The translations under genes were made by a program, and so were the position numbers. Shown piece by piece: positions 54,801-61,057 of a DNA stretch of 64,000 bases (its first letter is position 1; the number at the start of each line of letters is the position of its first letter). Source of the stretch: PALSA-1006 sp041660815 (GTDB lineage Bacteria; Pseudomonadota; Gammaproteobacteria; Burkholderiales; Gallionellaceae); assembly GCA_041660815.1 (NCBI GenBank), contig JBAZVN010000016.1, positions 22,512 through 86,511 of the forward strand, given 5' to 3'. The notes under the pieces were generated by a model, which saw nothing but the letters and a program-made list of their open reading frames with translations, made no database searches and had not been told where the DNA came from.

Positions 54801-54841
54801 GGCAAATATATGCGATTGCCACGCTGGAAAGAGTAGGGTAA
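51833..54841 (+). CDS. CheB-CheR-PAS fusion chemoreceptor-modifying protein
   Basis: A 1002-residue fusion. A CheB methylesterase (about 38-225) has the catalytic Ser in GVGASAGGLAAF, His in VQHLAPDH and Asp in GTGSDGTLG. A CheR methyltransferase (about 235-500) has YKPSTIHRRIERRM, TSFFRDPDAF and the SAM loop VTGCSTGEEAYSIAI. A long coiled coil (about 690-765) repeats a SxNEEL/STNEEL heptad at least seven times. A PAS_10 and a PAS domain end the protein; no kinase domain is present. There are no linked chemotaxis genes. The following kinase gene is the likely partner. Confidence 0.9.
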   Translation: MTTPKVSKILKQKSNVAENNPTEPNETLLPENIPDKAFPVVGVGASAGGLAAFEAFFSGMPTDSDPGMAFVLVQHLAPDHKSILADLIRRYTRMQVFEVEDGMPVQINCAYIIPPNYDMAFINGTLQLLEPSAPRGQRLPIDFLFRSLAQDQHERAIGIVLSGTGSDGTLGIRAIKGEGGMVMAQTLDSAEFDGMPHSAVATGMVDFQLPPSEMAAKLIAYSAHAFRCAKLPDTLIAHKTEIALKKVFVLLRAQTGHDFSLYKPSTIHRRIERRMAVQQVEALDDYVKFLQQTPAEVEELFHDFLIGVTSFFRDPDAFQVLESQLIPLLFNGKNSASILRVWVTGCSTGEEAYSIAILLQEYMEKFKQSYTVQLFATDIDSRAIATARAGIYPASIAADISPQRLARYFISGPTPGTYRIHKNIRDMLVFSEQDLIKDPPFSKIDLICCRNLLIYFGTELQKKIIPLFHFSLNPNGMLFLGTSEGVGEFSELFAPMDRKAKLYKRKENFLGSQRSALGQFLPPITAVNAARKRDDNAAIPSKMPLRELAEQALLRQIAPASALVNAKGDILYLHGRTGMFLEPAPGEAGINNIIKMAREGLRRDLSVGLHKAVVSKDIVRVPNLRVKTNAHYTLVDLGIHPVTSIPAVISETPLYLVVLEEVISSEINHLHSVSPDSGDSIDARIEALQQELRAKDEYIQSNHEEMESSNEELKSANEEMQSVNEELQSTNEELETTKEEIQSTNEELATVNAELNIKVLDLARVNNDMNNLLAGTGIATVFVDHQQRILRFTPAASAITNMILTDVGRPVSHIASNLVSYDRLEVDTQAVLDTLVPKELEVQIKQGKWYLMRIQPYRTLDNIIEGAVISFVDITEIVQAREALQKVNEIKRLSVLMRDASDAIIVQDLSGKTTAWNPYATQVYGWSEAEALNMNLLERIPTDRRKGELATLQALIQANTLQPHQTQRLNKDGKVLDICLTATALLDENGQIYAIATLERVG

Positions 54842-54861
54842 TCGTAGTTAATTTATCAGCT

Positions 54862-54943
54862 GCGCGGGGCTCCCTGCCCGCGCTACCTATAAACAGGTAG
54901 TACTAATTACCTGTATTTATGTAGAGATAAATAGATATTTATC
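54862..54943. repeat. Cluster of three hairpins between CheB-CheR and the kinase
   Basis: Three perfect stems in 82 bases: GCGCGGG/CCCGCGC (54862-54868, 54877-54883), CTACCT/AGGTAG (54883-54888, 54895-54900) and GATAAAT/ATTTATC (54926-54932, 54937-54943). None is followed by a proper T-run. They could act as a 3' end for the fusion gene or as regulatory structure before the kinase gene. Confidence 0.5.
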
Positions 54944-55066
54944 GGTATTTATCTATGCCGGAAATTTTCGTATCCTCAATCCTAGGGAACTCAATAACTA
55001 ATCATAATTAAATGTCATTTCTTTTGACAATTTGATGCATCTCAGTCATTTTATACGCATAAAATA

Positions 55067-57100
55067 ATGTTAATAAACAATGAGTTGCGAGAGCGCGCCG
55101 AGGTTATCGCTTTAACCAAGACAGCGCAGCCGCCCGATGACAATTCAATTTTACGCCCAGCGAATATGGGGCAGGTTTTGCACGAGTTGCAGGTGCATCA
55201 GATTGAGCTGGAAATGCAAAATGAGACGCTGTGCCAAACACTTGCCAATTTGGACAGATCCAATGCCCGTTATTATGATTTTTTTAATATTGCGCCGGTG
55301 GGATTTATTTCCCTAAACGAAACCGGATTGATTTTGGATGCAAATTCCATCTGCGGCTCCTTACTGGGGATCAAACTTAATGCCATTTTAGAGCAGCCAA
55401 TCAGCCGCTTTATTTGCCAAAAATATCAGGATCAATTCTATCTGTATCTAAAACAGCTTATGGTTTCAGATAAGCCGCTCACCATTGAACTGGAAATGCG
55501 CAGGCGGGACGCAAGCACATTCTGGGCGCGGCTTGATTCTCTTGCGCTCCCCCAGCAGAATGGCTCATTGCTGTTGCGCATCGTGTTAAGTGACATCAGC
55601 GAAAGCAAGCAGTTGGAGGAAGTACGCGGGAGCGATGATTTTCAACGCGCTATTTTAAATTCTATCTCGGCTCGGATTGCAGTTATCAATTCGAACGGGG
55701 TCATTATTGCAGTGAATGAAAATTGGCACAGCTCTGCGGATTTATTCAAGCAAGGTACGGGCTTTGCAGTGGGGTGTAATTATTTGAGCGCCTGCCTGAA
55801 CACCGATGCTCAGGGCGTTTATCTAGGCATTCGTCGGGTATTGGATAGACGCTCGACGCATTTTAATCTTGAATATTCCAGTCAGACTGCCGGGAAAAAG
55901 CGCTGGTTTAACATGAGTATTACCCCGCTGGGGAAAAATGCGCAATTTGGTGCGGTGCTCACCCAAACCGAGGTCACTCAACTCAGACAGGATGCAGAAC
56001 AGCTGCGGGAAAGTGACGAGGTGCTGAATAGTATTATGGTCACCACGCTGGACGGATTTTGGCGTTTGGATATGTCCGGAAAAATTATTGATGTGAATTC
56101 AGTGTATTGCAGGCAATCCGGATACACCCGCGATGAGCTGTTAGAAATGACGATTTCTGATTTGGAAGCGATTGAAAATATTGAAGATACCGCTGAGCAT
56201 GTGGAAAGAATAATGCATAGCGGGGGAGATCTTTTTGAAACGATGCATCGGCGTAAAGACGGTTCTTTATGGCCGGTCGAGATCAGCACCACCTATTGCG
56301 AGGTAGCGGGAGGGCAGTTTTTCGGTTTTTTACGCGATCTGAGCGAGCGTCACGAAACTCAGGACGAACTTAAAAAATTTGGGGATCTACAGCTAAGCGA
56401 GGCGCAAAAACTGGAAAATGCTGTGCTGGCATTGCGCTTACAGGCTGCAAATGCCGAAGATACTTTGGAAAAAGAAAAAGCGCACATCGCTCGCGAATTG
56501 CATGATGAATTGGGCCAGCTGCTGGCTGCGTTGCGCTTGGAAATCGGCATACTCAAAATGGATTACGCGGAACAATTGCCGGAAATTCAAGGTAAAACTA
56601 TAAAAATGCTGGGCACATTGGATCGTGCTTTGGCCAGTATGCGCCGGGTGGTCAGTAATTTACGTCCCAATATGCTGGACTTGGGACTGATCCCCGCCCT
56701 GGAATGGCTTAGAGATGACTTTATTAAGATGTTTAGTATTCCCTGCAGGTTGACGGTAAATCATTCCCGGATACCTTCAATCAGCGATATGAAACTGACC
56801 GCCATTTTTCGGATTGTGCAGGAATCGTTGACTAATATTGCTAAACACGCCAATGCCAGTTTTGTGCATATCAATATTCAAGTAAATACAGAATATTTGT
56901 GTGTATCTGTTCAGGACAACGGGATCGGTTTTGATTTTGATTTTAATCGGGATGCAGCTCAGAAAAATCGGCAAAGTTTCGGGTTGCAGGGAATGCGCGA
57001 AAGAATAATGGCATTCGACGGTGAGGTAACCATTGATACGGCACCAGGAAAAGGATGCTGTGTAAAAATTAATATCCCAATTAACGGGGGAGGGGAGTAG
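55067..57100 (+). CDS. PAS-containing sensor histidine kinase, NarX/UhpB type
   Basis: A 677-residue soluble kinase with no membrane helix. Three PAS modules (about 60-180, 190-310, 325-440) precede a coiled coil and the HisKA_3 dimerisation domain. The phospho-accepting His is in HIARELHDELGQLLAAL near residue 480, and the ATPase domain shows QESLTNIAKHANAS (N-box) and VQDNGIGFDFD. It probably senses a cytoplasmic or redox signal. It is directly followed by its NarL-type response regulator four bases later. Confidence 0.9.
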   Translation: MLINNELRERAEVIALTKTAQPPDDNSILRPANMGQVLHELQVHQIELEMQNETLCQTLANLDRSNARYYDFFNIAPVGFISLNETGLILDANSICGSLLGIKLNAILEQPISRFICQKYQDQFYLYLKQLMVSDKPLTIELEMRRRDASTFWARLDSLALPQQNGSLLLRIVLSDISESKQLEEVRGSDDFQRAILNSISARIAVINSNGVIIAVNENWHSSADLFKQGTGFAVGCNYLSACLNTDAQGVYLGIRRVLDRRSTHFNLEYSSQTAGKKRWFNMSITPLGKNAQFGAVLTQTEVTQLRQDAEQLRESDEVLNSIMVTTLDGFWRLDMSGKIIDVNSVYCRQSGYTRDELLEMTISDLEAIENIEDTAEHVERIMHSGGDLFETMHRRKDGSLWPVEISTTYCEVAGGQFFGFLRDLSERHETQDELKKFGDLQLSEAQKLENAVLALRLQAANAEDTLEKEKAHIARELHDELGQLLAALRLEIGILKMDYAEQLPEIQGKTIKMLGTLDRALASMRRVVSNLRPNMLDLGLIPALEWLRDDFIKMFSIPCRLTVNHSRIPSISDMKLTAIFRIVQESLTNIAKHANASFVHINIQVNTEYLCVSVQDNGIGFDFDFNRDAAQKNRQSFGLQGMRERIMAFDGEVTIDTAPGKGCCVKINIPINGGGE

Positions 57101-57103
57101 CAG

Positions 57104-57742
57104 ATGATAAAAATTTTACTGGCAGATGACCATGCCATCATGCGTAGCGGATTAAAAGATATTTTGCTGAAAATTCAGGACTTCGAAGTGATCGAAGAGG
57201 CCTGCAACGGAACCGAGGTCTTAGAAAAACTACGCCAAAGAACGCCTGATGTGTTGCTTACCGATTTGTCGATGCCGGGAATTGGTGGAATCGATCTCAT
57301 CGATCGCGTAAAAACCTTGTATCCCACTTTGCCGGTGCTGGTGTTGACCATGTTTAACGATGCGCAAATGGCGTCGCGCATTATTAAAGTAGGCGCGGAA
57401 GGCTACCTTACCAAAGATTGCTCACCAGAGGAATTAATCAACGGCGTGCGTAAAGTTGCCGCCGGAGGTAAATGCATCGATCCTAAAATGGCCGAACAGA
57501 TATTGTTTAACACCCCCAGCACGGAAATTCCCCACAGCAAATTGTCGAACCGCGAGCTGGATGTGCTCAGGCTATTTCTGAAAGGGGTGAGTGTCAATAA
57601 AATTGCAGATCAACTGTGCATTAGCAATAAAACCGTCAGCACGCATAAGGCGACCATGCTGCGAAAAATGGGCATGAGCAATACCACCGAGTTAGTGCGT
57701 TACGCAGTACAGTACGACTTATTTTCAAGTGAAATGCAATAA
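57104..57742 (+). CDS. NarL/LuxR-family response regulator
   Basis: A 212-residue two-domain regulator. The receiver (1-120) has the acidic pair in LLADDHAIM and the phospho-accepting Asp in DVLLTDLSMPGIGG near residue 52. The C-terminal GerE/LuxR helix-turn-helix reads LSNRELDVLRLFLKGVSVNKIADQL. It forms a pair with the upstream kinase (three-base gap). Its targets are not evident from this window. Confidence 0.93.
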   Translation: MIKILLADDHAIMRSGLKDILLKIQDFEVIEEACNGTEVLEKLRQRTPDVLLTDLSMPGIGGIDLIDRVKTLYPTLPVLVLTMFNDAQMASRIIKVGAEGYLTKDCSPEELINGVRKVAAGGKCIDPKMAEQILFNTPSTEIPHSKLSNRELDVLRLFLKGVSVNKIADQLCISNKTVSTHKATMLRKMGMSNTTELVRYAVQYDLFSSEMQ

Positions 57743-57924
57743 TAATCAATATATTAGAATATTCTTTTAATATATTATTTGAGTGCACAAACCCTGCCTT
57801 TGGGAGTGCGCCTGCCTTTTGGAGTGCGCATATCCAATCACTTGCTGCGTTTTTTGCAGCTTAGTGAGATGGCTAATTGTTTTATCAGGCATGACTGCGC
57901 TGGTTTTTAGGAAGGACTGCTCAA

Positions 57925-57973
57925 GTTTGAGCCTGCCACGGACACCGGCGGCGTCATGCCGCCGCACTCCAAA
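57925..57973 (-). repeat. REP-like structured repeat, copy A
   Basis: Forty-nine bases, read leftward from 57973, begin TTTGGAGTGC and contain the hairpin GCGGCG-GCATGA-CGCCGC, then end GCTCAAAC. It matches copy B at 58721-58769 (opposite strand) at 42 of 49 positions. Two shorter pieces (TTTGGGAGTGCGCC and TTTTGGAGTGCGC) occur at about 57797-57830. Confidence 0.7.
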
Positions 57974-58259
57974 TTAATGCCGCACTCAGAAAACTCCTAT
58001 TCCGCTTCACTTAATCCTAAGCAAGCGAATCGAACCCCTTAGCGTAAAATCGGCTGCTGCTGATAGCAGCTTTTCCCCATTGCGCGCAGCATAACAATCT
58101 GAAGAAGCTGAGGTATTTATCCGGTCAAAACTAGATCAGAAAATATCATCACCAATATTTACAAATAAAAACAATATACTACAGCGATCTTCTCGATTTA
58201 ATTGTAACCGCTTAATATTAACTGCGTTTGTTTGGTCGGTTCGAAAATTTACTCCCCCT

Positions 58260-58310
58260 ACGAAGCGTCCTAGCTTCGTTTTTTGGGCACCTTCGGGTGC
58301 CCATTTTTTG
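58260..58310 (+). terminator. Tandem intrinsic terminators of an unidentified rightward transcript
   Basis: Two strong terminators in a row: ACGAAGC/GCTTCGT (58260-58266, 58273-58279) with TTTTT after it, and GGGCACC-TTCG-GGTGCCC (58285-58302), a UUCG tetraloop stem, followed by ATTTTTTG. The nearest upstream coding gene, the response regulator, ends over 500 bases earlier. Either a long 3' untranslated region or a small RNA ends here. Confidence 0.8.
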
Positions 58311-58467
58311 TCGGGATGTTATGAAATTCCTGAGCTATTAATCAGGTTTTCCTGATATCAATTCATTGCGGTAACGCGCATTATCCGTCCCGACTCGATG
58401 AATTTTCGCATCGCTGACAGGCGAAAGTTCAGGAACAGGCAATAATATTTTTATGCGAAGGATCATC

Positions 58468-58695
58468 ATGATACCTAAAAAAAATGCAGTACCATTACGC
58501 GATTCCCCAGAATCCAGTGAAGCGCTATTTTCACTGGGAATTTTGCATTTTGGTTCGCGCTATAGCCCAAAGTCTCCCAAAATTCATGAGTTGCATACCA
58601 GGGGCAACGAATTACGGGGAATATCGGGGGATCTTGAACCAGACGCTGTGGGTAGTTTCTTGCCTAACCGGGTGCCTCAGCCCCAAAGTAGTTAA
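58468..58695 (+). CDS. Hypothetical 75-residue protein, doubtful
   Basis: A frame of 75 codons starting MIPKKNAVPLRDSPE and ending PQPQSS. It has a good ribosome-binding site (GAAGGA, five bases before the ATG), which is the main support. It shows no recognisable domain, signal or membrane segment and is Ser/Pro/Gly-rich, as expected of chance translation. It lies between a tandem terminator and the dif site. Confidence 0.25.
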   Translation: MIPKKNAVPLRDSPESSEALFSLGILHFGSRYSPKSPKIHELHTRGNELRGISGDLEPDAVGSFLPNRVPQPQSS

Positions 58696-58720
58696 GTTCC
58701 CAGCACCCTGAAAAACTCAG

Positions 58721-58769
58721 TTTGGAGTGCAGCGGCATGACGCTGCAGATGTCAGGGGCAAGCTCAAAC
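58721..58769 (+). repeat. REP-like structured repeat, copy B
   Basis: Inverted partner of copy A, 42 of 49 bases identical, with hairpin GCAGCG-GCATGA-CGCTGC. One stem pair is changed on both arms relative to copy A (G-C to A-T), which keeps the pairing. It ends two bases before the 28-base dif site. Confidence 0.7.
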
Positions 58770-58771
58770 AT

Positions 58772-58799
58772 TTTGCGCATAATGTATATTATGTCAAAT
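58772..58799. other. dif: dif site (XerC/XerD recombination), likely phage attachment junction
   Basis: A 28-base sequence TTTGCGCATAA-TGTATA-TTATGTCAAAT in the 11-6-11 layout of bacterial dif. It differs from the Escherichia coli dif that I recall at only three positions (the first two bases and one in the XerD arm). XerC should bind the left arm and XerD the right, resolving chromosome dimers at the replication terminus. The inovirus genes begin directly to its right, as expected for a phage that uses XerCD to integrate, such as CTX-phi. Confidence 0.85.
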
Positions 58800-58814
58800 T
58801 GGTTAAAAATATTA

Positions 58815-59072
58815 TCAAGCGCTTGGCATCATTTTTTGCGCCGCTTTCCACCATCTTTTTTCTGCAGCCCCGTTTTGCAAATTAACCAAATGACGGCATA
58901 AAAGCCGAATAGTTTCAAAATCAACGCCTTCTTCCTGAAGGCGTTTTTTTTCGGCCTCAATTCGCCGGTATTCTTTGCGCCGGCGTGCTTCATCAAAGCC
59001 GCGCCTATACCTCAAATGCCAATAGTGATTCCTGATGCACTGCGTCCACGCTGGGTATTGATGAAAAATCAT
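58815..59072 (-). CDS. Basic, charged helical protein of unknown function (prophage)
   Basis: An 85-residue protein, strongly basic, with a predicted long helix rich in Arg, Lys and Glu (RRRKEYRRIEAEKKRLQEEG). I chose the second ATG because GGGAGG lies six bases upstream. It has no recognised domain. It is the last gene before dif, so it may be a phage regulator or a morphogenetic accessory; nothing in the sequence decides. Confidence 0.55.
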   Translation of the reverse strand: MIFHQYPAWTQCIRNHYWHLRYRRGFDEARRRKEYRRIEAEKKRLQEEGVDFETIRLLCRHLVNLQNGAAEKRWWKAAQKMMPSA

Positions 59073-59403
59073 AGCCGCCCTCCCAATCAAGCGCCCATGC
59101 TAATTCCAAAACAAAATCAAGACCTTTTCGAATAAACGGGTAATTTCCCCTGTTATGCACATTTTATGCGCATAAGTCTGTGCGTAAGTCTGAAAAATAG
59201 CGCTCCAGTAACGAGTTAAAGCACCGATCAAAAACTAAGCACCGCGCCGCGCTTGCGGCGAATTTCGGGGAAGTGGTGAGGCTTTTAAACCGGCCTGTAG
59301 AAAGGGGGGGGAATGCTCTTTTACCGAATACAGTCGGGGGATGCCCCCCTTAAGATTTTATTTCCAAAAACGGACAGCCAGCCCATGCGGGCTAGTGCCA
59401 AAA
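59073..59403. other. Phage intergenic region with short hairpins
   Basis: A 331-base gap without a convincing gene. It holds three short hairpins: CGCCGC-GCTT-GCGGCG (59245-59260), GGGGG-ATG-CCCCC (59336-59348) and AGCCC-ATGC-GGGCT (59380-59393). It also holds the palindrome TTATGCGCATAA (59164-59175), which shares GCGCATAA with the XerC arm of dif. Such a region in filamentous phages usually contains the origin and packaging hairpins; that is inferred from position and structure. Confidence 0.45.
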
Positions 59404-59517
59404 TCACCGATCATCTTCACAGTACACCGGCAAAGAAAAGTTAAACGGTGCGCAACGATCTTTTGAAGCACAACTGCTCAAAATCAGACAGATCAAAATT
59501 AGCGCTGCTCTGGTCAT
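59404..59517 (-). CDS. 37-residue small lipoprotein downstream of Zot
   Basis: A very short gene with a clear lipoprotein signal. The sequence begins MTRAALILICLILSSC, with lipobox LSSC and lipid-modified Cys16. The mature part has about 22 residues with two further cysteines (22 and 33). Its ATG overlaps the zot stop by three bases (ATGA), so translation is coupled to Zot. An envelope partner of the extrusion machinery, or a superinfection or entry-exclusion factor, is possible. No homologue is known to me. Confidence 0.65.
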   Translation of the reverse strand: MTRAALILICLILSSCASKDRCAPFNFSLPVYCEDDR

Positions 59518-60785
59518 TCGGTCGCGGTCGGCTGTGCCGCCCTTGCGCCCTCATGCCCATTCGCGAGCGCCACTTGTGAGCGTTCTGAATATTGAATCTG
59601 TTGTGAATCGTCGGATTCATAGGGATTAAATACCTTGGTGTTGACCAATTCTATGCATCTTTCAATGCCAATATCTGGCAAAAACTCGCCGTTTTTAGTG
59701 TAGCACTTGCAGGAATTCTGCATGCGAAGGCATGCAGACGGTAAAGGCAGCTTTTTAACGACGAGAAGGCCGGAAAACATTGGCGCTGTCTCTGGATGAT
59801 TCGGAACGGCTGGAACAGATTCTAGAAGTACTTCGGTTGGTGATGAAACGGCGATCGGGAAATTTTCGTTTTGAGTTTGCCCAGGGGGAATAACACCTGG
59901 TCGAGTTTGTTGCGAAACGTTAACAGGCTGCTCTATCGGTTTATTGATCTTTTTGTTGATCGAAGAGTAGGCGATGTAAAGCAATATCAAGAGTACTGGA
60001 ATAATAATAAAAACCATTTTTGCCATCATTGGCATCGAGTGGCTAACGTTTGTGTGAACGTCCGCAGACTTGTAAAGCGTGAAGACCTCTTTAGGTAGCG
60101 TATAGCGGGTTTTTGTGGCTTGGTCACGGTTCGCTTTACTGTCAATGTCGTTAACATCAGGCCATTCGTATTGGTGACGGCCTTGCCATGTTTGGCGCAA
60201 GGCGATATGCCGGAGGCAATGTCCACGAACATTAGAATCAAGTTGGTTTGGTCTTTGAGTGCAAAGCCAAAAGTCCAAGCCTTGCTTTCTATGGACTTCA
60301 AAGGCTGTGACGCAATCGGGAATGGCTGAACCTTGGGGACGAGGCCGGAAGTGATTTTGCGCCTCATCAATCACAATCAAAGCGCCCTTATGACTTTCGT
60401 AAGGAACACGCGCTATTTCAAAACCAGAAGAATCACGCGCGATTTTAAAAAGCTGTCCTGTTTCTTCATCGAGAACAATATCAGAGTTAGGCTCCCAGTT
60501 TTCGCTTTGATCGATATCCTCTTCCATTTCTTGTTGCGAATCCACCAGAGAATTTGTTTGTTTTGTAGTGGATGAAACGATAGCGTGCGATGTCCTCTTA
60601 TAACGATCAATATGTAACCAAGTGCCTGCTTGCCATTGGGACATATTGCCAAGCCGATAATGCGGAAGTTTTAGGCCAGTGATATTGGTAAATAAAATTC
60701 GGCCTGTTTCAATTTCTTTTTGTAACTCTTTTACAAGATAAGCGGTCTTGCCTGTGCCAGTGCCGCCCGTTATGAGCGTGAGCAT
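59514..60785 (-). CDS. zot: Zonular occludens toxin-like phage assembly ATPase (g1p/Zot)
   Basis: Filamentous-phage assembly protein of 423 residues that drives virion extrusion from the inner membrane. The cytoplasmic ATPase has Walker A GGTGTGKT (7-14) and Walker B ALIVIDEAQ (135-143). A single membrane helix follows at about 257-274 (VFIIIPVLLILLYIAY), with a periplasmic tail of about 150 residues containing a cysteine pair (CLRMQNSCKCY). The order coat-adsorption-DUF2523-Zot matches inoviruses of Neisseria and Xanthomonas. No secretin gene is adjacent. Confidence 0.92.
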   Translation of the reverse strand: MLTLITGGTGTGKTAYLVKELQKEIETGRILFTNITGLKLPHYRLGNMSQWQAGTWLHIDRYKRTSHAIVSSTTKQTNSLVDSQQEMEEDIDQSENWEPNSDIVLDEETGQLFKIARDSSGFEIARVPYESHKGALIVIDEAQNHFRPRPQGSAIPDCVTAFEVHRKQGLDFWLCTQRPNQLDSNVRGHCLRHIALRQTWQGRHQYEWPDVNDIDSKANRDQATKTRYTLPKEVFTLYKSADVHTNVSHSMPMMAKMVFIIIPVLLILLYIAYSSINKKINKPIEQPVNVSQQTRPGVIPPGQTQNENFPIAVSSPTEVLLESVPAVPNHPETAPMFSGLLVVKKLPLPSACLRMQNSCKCYTKNGEFLPDIGIERCIELVNTKVFNPYESDDSQQIQYSERSQVALANGHEGARAAQPTATE

Positions 60786-61054
60786 TACAGAAGCTTGCCG
60801 AAGTGGGATAAAGCGATTAAAGAGAGCTTTGCAGTGTATGCCCCCAGAATGATACCAATCGCCTGCCCTATGCCGGTCATTGAGACAATTTGCAACGCTT
60901 CCGCAGTTAATCCGCCATAGCTAGAAACAACAGCATTCCGAACACCGGCAAAAGCTAAATCGAGACCGACATAGGTCGTAACGCCAAAACCAAGAGCAAC
61001 AAGAACGCGCTTAACAATTGGCGCAGCCATTGACAATAGAGCAGTCCACCACAT
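60785..61054 (-). CDS. DUF2523-family minor coat protein (g6p-like)
   Basis: An 89-residue very hydrophobic protein with three predicted membrane helices, of the DUF2523 family that stands between the adsorption protein and Zot in many inoviruses. By position and topology it matches Ff gene VI protein, which caps the virion end carrying the adsorption protein. The stop overlaps the zot start. Confidence 0.82.
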   Translation of the reverse strand: MWWTALLSMAAPIVKRVLVALGFGVTTYVGLDLAFAGVRNAVVSSYGGLTAEALQIVSMTGIGQAIGIILGAYTAKLSLIALSHFGKLL

Positions 61055-61057
61055 GAA

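Noticed and set aside
57783..57977. A 64-codon rightward frame over the first repeat copy
   Set aside because: It runs across the structured repeats, has no ribosome-binding site and reads as low-complexity Cys/Leu sequence.
58228..58262. A tRNA-like GGTTCGAAAA stretch before the tandem terminator
   Set aside because: The T-stem does not pair and no anticodon or acceptor arm can be drawn.
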